Source: Pagrus major (taxonomy: Eukaryota > Chordata > Actinopteri > Spariformes > Sparidae). Taken from it: a DNA stretch of 64,000 bases. How positions within the stretch are numbered: the first letter of the stretch is position 1; every line of letters begins with the position of its first letter. The translations under genes were made by a program, and so were the position numbers. Below are positions 20,441 to 32,028 of the stretch, in pieces. Location of the stretch: NCBI RefSeq assembly GCF_040436345.1, contig NC_133227.1, positions 26,470,671 through 26,534,670 of the forward strand, read 5' to 3'. The notes under the pieces are model-generated. The model saw only the letters and a program-made list of their open reading frames with translations. It was not told where the DNA came from and ran no database searches.

Positions 20441-22370
20441 TATTTGGGCTTTATTTTGATCGCAAAAATGAAAATCGCATTACAAACGAAGTGCAAACAG
20501 GAAGAGGCATCAATTTCCCTGGTCACTATCCCCAGGTGAAGGTAAAACAACTGGAATAATCAGTGCAGAAGAAAGTGAACCCTGCTGATGGACAATATAT
20601 AGAAGGACACTGCAGGACACATGCATAGCAAGAGAGTTCACAGTATGTATGTGTATTAATCATCCATTGTTTTAATTGCTTATTAAAAGATGTGCGATGT
20701 AATCTAGTTAAAATAACCTTGCAGTTAAAGCTCACCTCCTTTAACCTAAAATATGAACTTTTAGTTGAGTCTCACTCTCACATGGTTGTTGTGGTAATTT
20801 GTGACGCTGTAGCTCGTGAGGGTGTTGTCTTGTGAATACAGTCCATTTCCTGTATCGGCTTGTAGCAGTGGAAGATCAGTTATCAGTACTAATGTTGTGG
20901 TTAATCATTTTTATGATGTGCCACAAGTAGCACCTTTAACCACGCATGTGAGATGCTCTGCAGCTGTAAACCCCACCCATCTGCTGCAGCCAGCAGATTA
21001 AAAACAAACTACAATTACAATTTGACCCAGATCTGGGTGGCTCTGCTTCCTGAATAAACAATGTGTGCATCTCATCGGGGCAGGAAATTGAATTACCTCA
21101 CATTAAAAGCGACCACGGAGAGGGTCACGGGCTGTTTCCTCGGGGGACACGCTGCCTACCTGTGTTGTGTGGAGGTGAGGGAGGAGAGGGGAGGACAAAC
21201 CGTGGGATGCTGCTGTTGCATTTGAATGCGTGCCAGAGAAATCCCTCCTCTGTGTCCTTCACCGCCTCATTTCACTTTGTGCAAAACAGCATCACACCCT
21301 CTTTTCCTCCCTCTCTCTCGCTTCACTTTCTGACCGACACCTGATACAGCTGATCTGAGCGTCGGTGCACCTGACATCCTCTGCCAGCGTGGAGTGGTTT
21401 TATTATGTGTGCGTGCTCTCGCAGGTCGTTTGATACGAGTAGAATCGTCCCATTTGTTCATCCGAATGACCTTAATTTTGCTGTGCCTCGTGGCTCTGCT
21501 TCTGTGCGTATTGACCAGACATTTTAGCTGCCAAAAAAAAGGCTGAGCGAAGCTGAATTAAAAAGCTGAGATGATCTGTTTGTCGTGCATAAGGGGGAAA
21601 AAAAAGGTGCACGTACCCAGCGAGACGTGGAGTTCTTCCTGTGGAATGAAGACGGATTTGTTTTGTGAAAAACTGAAAATGAGCTCACGCCGTGGAGAAA
21701 AGTAGAAGAAAATGTAGCGGTGCTTGATAAAAAGGCAGAGGACAGTGATTTAGAGACAGTGGATGGTAGTAGATTACGCATTGATCAAACACCCTCCACC
21801 CCTTTAAATATAGATTTTAGAGAAAATGTGAAGGAAGGTAATTTACTTGCCAGCCGTTCCCTTTGGATCGCTGCGAGCAAATCAATCACCGGTGGAGAGA
21901 TATTATCACTTACAGTAAAGTGCAACTACAGGCCTTCACTTTGAACCGAGGCTCCAGCTGCCAATTATTTTGACAGCCGTTATTGGTGATGGTGAGAATT
22001 AAAGCACTGCCTTTAGAAGTAGACGGACGGATTGAGAGTGAAATCGAACAAGTTTTATTAATTGCTAATTGTGGAGTCGAGTCACGTGTCAGTCATAGAG
22101 GAGAAGGGATGGGTGTTCCCCAGGGTTCAGAGTCCACCCTGGAGCTTTTGCTGCGTCGTCCGTCACAAAAACTTTAAACCGGTTCTTTAGACGTCTGCAG
22201 CTGAAGTTTGAACATTGCAAAAACTTTGATTTTGGACCCTGTAAGGATGTTGCTTGGACTTCATTAGTGAACGTTGAAAAGATGTCTAAAAAGCTGAAAG
22301 TCTCTCCGATGGAAGTCTTTTCAACGTCGTCAAAGAGGCTGAGTTGACATCTTTTGGAGATGTTTCTGCC
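20441..22370. other. Intergenic DNA upstream of the 22.4-kb element
   Basis: No gene recognised. Moderate GC content between 21,060 and 21,360. Several short frames lack any family motif. Confidence 0.5.
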
Positions 22371-23459
22371 TTTAAGGATAAATTCACCCAAAACTGGAAA
22401 TTCACTCATCATCTACTCACCCTCAATTCTGATGGACGGTCAGGTGAAGTTTGGTCGTCCAGAAAACATTTCTCCAGAAGCCCTCGAGATCCCAAAGTGG
22501 TTTAAAAAGACATTATTTACAAGCGAGGTCGAGCTTGTGCGCCCACTTCAGACGCTTTTATCGTTTCCCCTCATGGGACCTCACGGAGGGAGACAAATAA
22601 TTTATTGATCCCATTTTGAAGTGTGCCATGACTCACACATATGATGTCGATATGAGCAGATTTATTGTGATTTTTCATCTTGTTTAGTAGCTTTTAATGA
22701 GCCCAGCTGGCGGCCATGTTGGTGTTGGTGACGTGTTTTGAGCGAGACGATGTAGCTCACTAACACAACACTAGATATTTTACTTTCATAGCGACAAACT
22801 GCGACTTTCTTGACGTGAAAAATTATCATCATATGTGTATTTCATGGCAAAATTAAAACAGGATCAAAAGATGATTTGACTGTAATTACAATTCCCACAA
22901 ATATTCAGATATACTCAAAAATATACCCCTAATACAGCCAACCTGATATACAACATGTTATTATCACTACAGGTTCTAGTATTACAGTCCTGCGTGTGGT
23001 TTGTCCAAGTGGTGTCTCCGTAGTACACCGTCTCTCTGTGTCATTACTTTCAAACATATTAAAAAGTGCTGGAGGGTCTTTTGATTTCGATTGAGCACAA
23101 ACCTTTGTGTGGATCGAAACACTTCAGTGTGATTATAGTTATAGTCGTACTTTATTAATCCCTAATCTCCACTATTACATACAAAGAAACAAGAAAAGAT
23201 AAATAAAATAAGACAGAGTGATGTCATACAATGAACTATTAGACATTATGGTAACAAAAAATAAATAAAAAGTGTGTTGGGAATTTTTATATATTTTACT
23301 TAGAAATGTCAGGAAATGACAAAAATATAATAATAATAATAAAATCAAATATAATAAAATAATAATATTTTTTTTCACTATAAATAAGGTGACACCTGAA
23401 GAGGTTTAACTCCAGCTGAGCAGATAATGACTTATTTTTGGGTGAACTGATCCTTTAAA
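22371..23459. mobile_element. 1.09-kb element with terminal inverted repeats
   Basis: The left end TTTAAGGATAAATTCACCCA and the right end TGGGTGAACTGATCCTTTAA are inverted repeats with a few mismatches over about 23 bp. The left subterminal part has GGAAATTCACTCATCATCTA and CTCACC, known to me from widespread fish elements whose ends read TTAAAGGATCAGTTCACCC. The interior contains two TTTATTRATCCC motifs (22602, 23151) and no transposase frame, so the element is non-autonomous, possibly with a nested insertion. Confidence 0.6.
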
Positions 23460-23780
23460 GTGACACATTTTTAGAAAACAGTGCAGTTTTGAAAACTGAG
23501 ATTTTTCAAATGTGTCCCTTTCAATACATATTTTAATTTAATTGACTCTTTTGGAGGCTAAAATAAACATTATCATAACATACGCAGCTGCTGTTTTGCA
23601 CATTACATCACAGATTCCTCCTGTAGTTTATAACCCTCTGCATTTTTATTTCTGGGGGGAGGAAATAAAATATATTTTTTGAAATGCTAATCTTTTTAAT
23701 CAACACTCAACGCTCGGTGCCTCCCTGTCAGAGCAGCAGGCAGGTGAAGGTTCAGTCCCCGTCCTCTCCTCTCCGAGGCG
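23460..23780. other. AT-rich spacer before the jade2 promoter
   Basis: Nothing recognised, apart from composition rising in GC towards the promoter. Confidence 0.5.
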
Positions 23781-24320
23781 CAGTCATCTAGCGTTTCTCA
23801 GAGTAGGAAGTGCTGCCTGCGGTAACACTGAATTGAAAGTACGCCATAAATATGGCGCCAAAAGAGTTTTCAAGCTGCTGATAAGAGCTGATTTTTCTCT
23901 GGGTTGTGCGTGTGTGTGTGTTTTTTTTAATGTCGGTGGCGGTGGAGGGAGAAAACAGAAGAAGAAGGTTTGCAAAGAAGAAGACCCGCCTGTGCGTTTT
24001 TCCTGCGGAGCGGTGCGTGCACGTACACCGGGCAGAGCAGAGGAAGCGAAGGCAAGGCGAGCAAGTGAAGACGAGGAGGACTCGGTGTTTTATTTCTGAA
24101 GGAGGGACGTTGCGAAACTGGCTCGCAATCTTTTCTGACTCATCGTTTGGAAATAAAGCATCCTTTTCTCTCTCTCTTTCTTTTTTCTCTCTTTCTTTCA
24201 CCCCTCCTCCTCCTCCTCCACCTCCTCCTCCTCCCTCCTCTCGCTCCTCCGTCCCCTCCTCCTGTACCGCTGGCACCGGAGAGGAAAACACAGTCGGATT
24301 TTGACACCACGTTTGGGGGG
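23781..24320 (+). promoter_or_regulatory. jade2: Probable jade2 promoter region
   Basis: A transition from AT-rich flank to a GC/CpG-richer block upstream of the predicted first exon. An E2F-type site, GGCGCCAAAA (23854-23863), sits in the palindrome-like stretch GCCATAAATATGGC (23843-23856). A (TCC)n polypyrimidine block (24199-24240) lies just upstream of the leader. No convincing TATA box. The transcription start is inferred only from position. Confidence 0.45.
24199..24240. repeat. (TCC)n polypyrimidine tract
   Basis: Imperfect CTC/TCC repeats on the plus strand in the jade2 promoter, with mirror symmetry suited to triplex (H-DNA) formation. Confidence 0.85.
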
Positions 24321-24831
24321 CTGCTTTTTTTTTTTTTTTGCAAAATGCGACATGCTTTCCTGTGAGCGGTGTGTTGTGCGCACCTCGCAGCCTGCCACAC
24401 GGTGAGCGGCGGCGGCGGCGGCGGCAGGACCAGCGGCGGCACCGCGGGGTTTGTTGTTGTTGACTTAGAAAAGGCTGCAACTCCGTCTGGCTGCCACTTT
24501 GGGATTTTATTTCGGATTTGGACTCCGGGGCCGGTCTTTGCGGAGCTGACGCGCTGTCAACACGCACCGTGAGGTGGAAAGGGAAGGGAAAGGGGGGACG
24601 GGGAAGGGAGGGGAAGGGACAAGTCCTGTCACCCAGCGTGGATCCACAGAGTCGGGGCTTGTTTTAGCAGCGCTGCTCGGGCACCGAGTGGGCAAACTGA
24701 ACAAGCGCTGTGTAAAAAAAAAACAAAAAAAAACTACATGTGCCTGGCTCCCAATGATCTCCTAATCTCTGGGAATCGCCCGCCGTCCAGGACTGAGGAC
24801 GTCTCTGCAACGGAAGCTGACTGCGATCAAG
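24250..24831 (+). other. jade2: Putative jade2 5' non-coding exon
   Basis: GC-rich leader ending at donor ATCAAG|GTAAAT (24831/24832). A second strong donor, CACACG|GTGAGC, lies at 24401/24402, so alternative first exons are possible. Joining either donor to the coding exon at 50629 puts A at -3 and G at +4 around the jade2 ATG, a good initiation context. The leader holds a CGG tract (24406-24425) and upstream ATGs: a six-codon uORF (24345-24365), a three-codon uORF (24754-24765) and an ATG at 24738 whose frame is open to the donor. The in-frame TAA at 24763 shows that jade2 translation does not start further upstream in this exon. The 5' boundary is a guess. Confidence 0.5.
24406..24425 (+). 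repeat. jade2: (CGG)n tract in the jade2 leader
   Basis: Six to seven GGC/CGG units directly after the donor-like CACACGGTGAGC, followed by a shorter interrupted CGG run at 24432-24440. Confidence 0.85.
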
Positions 24832-25397
24832 GTAAATAATAATACAAATTACAAAATAGCGCTTATGCGCGGATGGAAATGGTGAAATGTAAAAAAAAAA
24901 AAAGAAAAAAAAAAAGTGGGAGTGTTGCAGGACATCTGAAGTTGCTGCTGCAAGTGCTACAGCAGAGCTAGGCTAGCCGCAGCTCCTGGGCTGTACGCAC
25001 TTTTTTGCAGCGGGCTTGTCAGTCACGGTCAGCCTGAGCGGTGCATGTGGGTCAGGGAGCGGGTACGGTGCGTTAATGCGCCGCAGCGAAAGGCAAGACA
25101 AACGACCCGGGTTGCCCCCACCCCCCACCCCTCCGTGCACACGCAAGAGAGGTGACATAAACTTGTGCTGCAAACGTAAACGTGAACGCTCCCCCACCAC
25201 CCCCCCATCATGGGAATCAAAGTGTGCGCGCCGAGCGGGCAGCTGGAGCGCGTCCAAGTGTGGTTACATCTGCGCGTAATTGCATCCAATAGGGTCATTT
25301 CATTTTTTTTTTGCGTCGGTGTGGCGAGTTGCAACTTGCAAAAGGAGAGCCGGGACACACGCATGTATGGACACATAGAGGAAAGATGAAGTTCAGG

Positions 25398-25398
<1 letters not shown>

Positions 25399-25436
<38 letters not shown>
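25399..25436. repeat. (TG)n microsatellite
   Basis: About 18 uninterrupted TG units. Confidence 0.95.
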
Positions 25437-25438
<2 letters not shown>

Positions 25439-26066
25439 ATGCAGGTTGCTTCAGTACAGAGAGGAAGGGGGGAGGCGAAGGAGGGAGGGGGGGGAGCAGC
25501 GCTGGTTTTTAGGGAGGCTGAGCACGCAACCACACACATACACACATCAAGGAATTAGAGCAACTCCTCTCTGCCTCCTTCACCCTCCTCCTCCTCCTCC
25601 TCCTCCACCCGCTGCTGCTGCTCTCTGCTGTGCAGATCTCACTGGCTTTAGATGAGGGGGGAGTGGCTGTTGTTTACCTCCTCAAAGTCAGAGCTCTCTG
25701 TCTGTGGAGCTGGTGTGGTGGATGAGTGTGGCTGCTGCATCCTCACCTGAACAACAAGAAGAAGAAGAAGAAGCGAGGACTCGGACATGTGGATGCTGAC
25801 ACGCCGGGAGTCAGATGTGAGCTCATGGGGTTGGATGGAGGGGGGGGCATTTATTATCTCCGGCACCTTTTTTTCTTGGTGATAGCTTGTGAAAGAATAT
25901 GATGGTGATCGTTAATGAATGTCGCAGTTTATCCAGATTGCTTTTTTAGAAAATCTTGTGATGGCGCACGTGAAGCCGAACTGGCTCCAGCCTTGAATCA
26001 ATTAAGCCGGGATCCTCTAGGGACTTGTTAAATGTTCCCAGTTGTGACAGCAGCACCCCCCCCACA

Positions 26067-26068
<2 letters not shown>

Positions 26069-26104
<36 letters not shown>
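26069..26104. repeat. (AC)n microsatellite
   Basis: Eighteen AC units preceded by a C-run. A second CA tract lies at about 26,222-26,268. Confidence 0.95.
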
Positions 26105-26110
<6 letters not shown>

Positions 26111-26609
26111 ACATACACACACATCATCAACACTGAATTGTGCACACACCAACAACTGTGTGTGCATATTCAAGCACAGATGCACGTACCATGCTTTTTC
26201 AAACTCTCAACAAAATTCTTGCACACACACCACACACACATCACACACACACACACACACACACACACGCCTCCTCCTGTTGGAGATGAGTCATGGTGTG
26301 TGGGGGCATAACAACTCTCTCTCTATCCCTCTATCCCCCCCCTCTGTCTCTGTCTTTCATATCGTTCCTGATGCAGTGCTATCTTGTTTTCACTCATTCT
26401 CTCCCTCTCTCCTCCCCTCCTCCTCCTTCGAGACTCTCCTCTCCTCTCTCGCCTAGAGACAGTGGTTGTTTACAAGGCGAGCGAACAGGGACGAGAGCTG
26501 TTTTTTATTTTTTTTTATTTTGCATCCGTTTCCTCTGACAGCCCTCCAGCCGGTCGTCCATGTTTCATCCCTTCATCTCAACCTTTCTGCTTCCCCTTCC
26601 CCTCTGTCC

Positions 26610-26648
26610 CATCCATCCATCCATCCATCCATCCATCCATCCATCCAT
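26610..26648. repeat. (ATCC)n tetranucleotide microsatellite
   Basis: Nine to ten ATCC units. Confidence 0.95.
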
Positions 26649-26839
26649 CACGCCATCACTCCCCTCGTCATCCCCATCGATCATGCTTCTCCCTCTGATC
26701 TCTCCCATCATCTGACGTAGGCGCACAGCCGGGAGGGGATGGATGTTTGTGTACATACCAACTCTTCCCTGTGCAGCGTGTCATGTGTAACTGGAGTACG
26801 CAGTAAGCCTCACATGTGTACATACGCACACGTGTGTAT

Positions 26840-26871
26840 GGGCGGGGTGGGGGTGGGGGTGGGGGGGGGGT
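26840..26871 (+). repeat. G-rich run with quadruplex potential
   Basis: Pattern GGCGGGGTGGGGGTGGGGGT followed by G10. Four or more G-runs with one-base loops fit a G-quadruplex. Confidence 0.85.
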
Positions 26872-26991
26872 GTAAGCGTAGCGTGTGTGTATTTGTGTCT
26901 GCTGCGTTAAGCGCTGAGCCCTGATTGGCTGGGAAAGGGGGTAAGGACCCCCACGTGGTGCGTTGTATCGCATTAGCAGCTACGTAGTGAA

Positions 26992-27025
26992 GAGGAGGAG
27001 GAGGAGGAGGAGGAGGAGGAGGAGG
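26992..27025. repeat. (GGA)n trinucleotide tract
   Basis: Eleven or so pure GGA/GAG units; polypurine on the plus strand. Confidence 0.95.
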
Positions 27026-27166
27026 GGTGTTGTTCATGAATGGACCGCTGACGTCACGCTAACTGTACCCTCGATTCCCCCTGCACATATGCACATGCAT
27101 GCCCCCCCCCCACACACCCATCCGGATATGCACATACATTTTTTACACACAAGGCTCCAGGGCAAA

Positions 27167-27235
27167 TGTGTGTGTGTGTGTGTGAGTCAGAAATATGTGT
27201 CAGATAAGAAGGATGGGAACCAACTGAGCTGAAGG

Positions 27236-27279
<44 letters not shown>

Positions 27280-27435
27280 TGCGTGCGTGCGTGTGTGTGT
27301 GTGTGTGTGTGTGTGGCTGCCTGCAGGCGGGTTGGCTAGCTGTCATGTCACCGGCTCTCTGCTGCGCTCTGCTCTGCTTACTAACTAACTAACCAGCATG
27401 TTGGTCACAGGGGAATTACTGGTAGCTGAGGAGGA

Positions 27436-27497
<62 letters not shown>
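27167..27497. repeat. Cluster of four (TG)n tracts
   Basis: TG runs at 27167-27184, 27239-27276, 27290-27315 and 27438-27497. The last has nearly 30 units. Alternating purine-pyrimidine DNA favours Z-form. Confidence 0.95.
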
Positions 27498-27501
<4 letters not shown>

Positions 27502-30500
27502 TGCTGTCGTTGGTGTGTAGTGGATCTGAGAATCGCCCAGTTTTGGATTTCCAGTATGATCAGAATCAAACTTTCGGATCCAGTGCATGTTGTCTTCTCT
27601 TCTCTTGAAGAACGCAGCAGAATTATGAGGAAATACAACAAACATAAAACATTTTTAGCAGCATTATGTAACTTCTTTACCTTAAAATAACAGCTTTAAA
27701 ATCATTATGACGGGACGGGGTCTTGTAAAAAGGTGAATGGTCCCATCACTTGTGTCTGCGGGATGGGACTCCAGTGAAGAGGGTCGGACGACGGCGTTAC
27801 ATAACATTGTTATGACGCAATGAGTTTTGTTTGTGGCGTTACAGGCCTGGGATTTGTATTTACGACAGCGGTGTTGCACTCAGAAAACTGCGGGGGGCGC
27901 CATATTGCACAAAATGCCAATTTCTACATAATGTTGCTTTTACTAAGTTACAGTAAGTTATGCTGTAATAAAACATGAATTATTATTATTATTATTGTTA
28001 CAGTTAAGAAATGTTGTAAAAAGCATCCAAGAGTCAAACTTAAAGAGGTAAAGTAAAGATATCGTATGAGTAGTACCTGAGTTAAAGTTTTAAAGTATCT
28101 GATATTAAACCTGCTTCAACAAATCATTAGGAAGTAAATGTTGATACCGAGCAGTTGTCGGGGAAAAGGAAGGTTAGCCTTTTTATTTTGGGCTGAATAA
28201 ACTCAGGTTTCGTCCTGTTGTTGTTGTTATTGTTGTTGTTGTTGTTTGTGACTCTCAGGAAAACAGAAACGATCCTGTTGTCTTTGGGACAGCAGCGCAG
28301 CACAGTGACACCACTTGGAAAGACAATGGGGGGGAAAGTTTACTCACTACTTGAGTAAATGTACTTAGTTACACTAAGGAAACATGGATGACACAAATAT
28401 ATAAAAACACCTGTCAGAACGTTCAGGATCAGTTCATGTCGGCAGTTTTCGGTCGTTAAATCACAATAACAGATAAACATCAATATAATCTTGTTCTTGG
28501 TTGTGTGTTAATTGGTTGTGGGATTGTTCTGGTTTCCTCACGTGCAGGTTGTGTCTCGTCTTACAGGGTTTAGCAACCGTGTGGTGGATTAAAGGCTGCA
28601 GGCGTGTTTGTATGCACTATCCTGTGTATGTTTACTTTCAGTAGGTAACCCTGCTGTGGCCTAGAAGCTCATTAGTGCGTTCTTGAGCGTGTTTGCGTGC
28701 ATGCTAACCTGCTGTTCAGTGGGCAGGAGATGACGTCAGACTCCTGTTTTCATGCTTTCTTTCTCTTTTTTTCCCGCTCTGCCACTGTGACTCAGCCTCG
28801 TTAGTAATAAGGATAATTGCAAAGTCTGCACACCTGCACACATCAGTGGTGAGCAGAAGATGTGGTGCACATATTACACAGAGGGATTTTGCAGGAGTAA
28901 TTTGCAGCAGGAATGCACTTCAGAAGTCTTCATCCCTGCAAAAATAAAAACCCTCGCTGACTGAATAAGAGCAGTGAACGTTCTGGTGCAGCAGATGGTT
29001 TTGTCAGATAAAATGAATGATCCATTTTTAGTCACTGTGAAGTCGATGTTGTTACCACAAACGTTGACAGTGATATCATCACGGCACAGCTCGCCATTCT
29101 CTCGTTTCCTTATACTTATTTCATCTGTTTGTTTTTCATTTCCCCTCAGTCGTATAAAGATCTATGATATAACATAAATGTGTTGTGTCCTACAGTAGGA
29201 GTTATCCATCCTACAGTGTGAGGATTTTAGGGTTTTCAGATGTTGGTCAAACAAAACAAGGATCTCAGAGTATCTTTATCCACAGTTAGTTTTGGTATTT
29301 TAAGTTTTGTTGCTTAAGACGTAAACAGCCGCCGTAGAGGGACTGTCTATGTTGACAATCCGTCTTCACTTTCCACCATTTCTAACATCGTCCACACTTA
29401 AGTTGTTCGTGCTTAATGTAACCGATCAGATTCGTCTTTAAGGACCGTGTTAGTTTGTGCAAATTGTGCTTAATTGACATCTCCCTGGCTCTCCTGCTAG
29501 CTTTAGCCAAGTGTTGCATGTGTTGCTGCAAATGTTTTACTCATTTATTACCACTGTTTTAAATGAATGCTCTGTATTTTTGCTACCTCCGGTCTGCAGG
29601 ATTATTTTCTGACAGCGTTGAATTAGACATCACGTTTATTTTTAACTTCCTTGAGTGATTAGACGACTGCACGGCAAACCACAGGGTTTACTTGCATTAA
29701 CCTTGGGCCCTGACAGGTATGGAGAACCAGTATGTCTAGTTAAAGTCCACAGTGATTAACTGCACGGTAAGAAGTCAAGACTGGCATTGGCGTTTTTTTC
29801 ATCGGGCATCTTCTCCGACCTCAGACGTTTATCTGTGAATAATCTGCTGTCAGAAATGTTTATGTTTGTGTTCCAGCTGCATTTATTATCATCCAGTAGT
29901 TACTTTCTCCTTTTATCATCCTAAACGTCTGACTGTGCTCTCTCTGTCTGCCAGCTACCTCCTACTCTTATTTAGTAAAATAAATTAAAAAAAGCTCTGT
30001 AAGCGCAGTGATTGACAGGCTGACAGATGCTGCCTGAGCGCCTGATGGGAAGACTTTCAGGAGTTGCTGTGTGTATGTTTGGTGGGTAAACAACAGACAG
30101 AAACAGTATGTCAGACCTTCCTTCTTTTTCCTGTTTGAACACCCGGTGATCCAAGATGGAAATAAGCTGCGTCATCCCTCGGAAGATTTCATTTGCGCTT
30201 AATATATATTTAAAACCCCATCAGATATATCAAAATGAATAAAAGAAGCAAGGAGAGCAGAGGTGCAGAGGGGAACGCGCTTACATCATTTTTACTTTTC
30301 ACGTCTGGTAAATTGCTCTTCGGCCGAGTTTTGAGACCGCAGAGACAAAGTTTGCGGATGGATAATAAGTAAAGGATAAAGGGGGGACAGCTGAAGAGAG
30401 GGATAGAGGGTGACGGAGAAAGAAGACAAATGAGAAGACGGGGGAAGGTGAAGCCAGCAGGGACAGAAGGTACAGGAGAGGAGGAGATGTAGGGAGTGCA

Positions 30501-31636
30501 GGATGAAAGACGACAGGAGGACAGGAGGGATGGAGGAGGTGGAGGAGGAGGAGTGCAGGTAGATAAACAGGGAGGTGGTCGTCAGGGTCACTGGGAGTGA
30601 AGGGCACAGTGTTCATCCTCAGTCTCTGTCCTTTTCATCCCCGCTTCACTCCCTTCCAGGAGCTAATGAACTCCTGATGGCAGTGGAGCGATGGATCAAT
30701 CCTCCATATCTCCCTGTGTTTCTTTTCTCCCTCCCCTCCCACCTGTCCTCCCCCTTTTTGCACTCTCTCCTCCTGGCTTTTTTGGCAGGACCCCAGGGCT
30801 CGCTGGCTCCGACCCACCTCCTTCATTGTTTGTCAGCAGATTTCAGTAGACGAAGAGGGAGGCTTAGTTAGAAAATTATTTGGACCTCAGCCTCTTCTCC
30901 CTTCTTTTTTTTTTCTTTTCTTTCTCTTTATTCATTTCTTCTCTCTCTCTCTCTCGCCTCTTTTCTTGTTTTCTGCTCCCTCATTCCCGCTCCCATGATG
31001 CAGCGGCAGCAGCCGGAGCAGTGGCAGCATCAATAAATATTGTGTTAATGTTCTGGTGGCTGGAGCCAGCAAGGTGATAAAGGAAATCTATTTGATTTCT
31101 GTGGCTCGTTTGTTTGGCCTGACGCCTCTTCGCTTGGTGTGCACATGTGTGTGTGCATATTGTGTACCAGTATACAGTATATGTGTGTGTATATAGCTTA
31201 GTACACAAAGTTTCTTTCTTTAATTTCCTCTCCCTGACACCAGCTCACTGCCTTCACACCTTCACTTCTTCACACTTTAAGTTCCTGAAGTTGCTGATAT
31301 CCTTATTCTTTATGCTCAGCAGTTAAAAGTACTCCAGATATTGAGTCAGCGGCTGTAAAATAATGATCCTATTATTTTTTGTTATTAAACTTGTTTGTAT
31401 GACCTGCATTTATACTTGTTACACACCGACTCTGGAGTTGCAGCGGTATGAGATTTCTTTTTTTTTATATAGAGCGAACAACGGCATCCGCGATAGATTA
31501 ACTAGTGGACAATCTATACCGCTGTGAACCAGTTTCTCCAGCTGCTCCTTCATCTTTGAACAGCTTCCGTCTTTAAAGCAATGCTGGTGTTACACCGTGT
31601 TTGGTGAGTCCTCCGAGGTCATGTTTTCTCCCACGT

Positions 31637-32028
31637 CCGTTTGTTTGTTGGTTGGTTTGTCAGCAGGTTTACACGAAACTTGGCCCAGATTAGACCCCGT
31701 TAACTTTTGGTGTGGATGTGGATAAGGGGGGCTGATCCGTGGGATTTATTCACTTTTTTCTTTCACATTGTGAGAAAAGGTGTTTTTCAACATCAAGGAA
31801 TAATGTATGGATCTTGATGGAGGCTAATTCAGGAGGCTGGTATCTATGAGTGAGTCCGATTTGATGCGGATCTCAGATCTGGTGATCTTAAATTATGTTT
31901 AAGCAGTTATGGCTGGTTTTTACAGTGATACGGGGCTACTGAGTTTGATATTAGAAGGCTTGATTAAATTAGATGGGTCTGTTGGGGTTTGGCGGAGGTA
32001 TGCGCTCTACTGAGTGCCATTCTAGTTG
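31637..32028 (+). repeat. Dispersed fish repeat ending in GGCGGAGGTATGCGCTCTAC
   Basis: Starts GTCCGTTTGTTTGTTGGTTG, with ACACGAAACTTGGCCCAGAT, then TTTTTCAACATCAAGGAATA and ATGGATCTTGATGGAGGCTA. It closes with GGCGGAGGTATGCGCTCTAC then TGAGTGCCATTCTAGTT (31991-32027). I recognise this block order as a very common repeat in fish and other animals. It is non-coding. Confidence 0.65.

Noticed and set aside
23788..24567. 259-codon frame on the minus strand over the jade2 promoter
   Set aside because: It is low-complexity (Gly, Glu/Arg and poly-Lys runs) and arises from the (TCC)n and T-run tracts. No domain or conserved block, and it is antisense to a probable promoter/leader.
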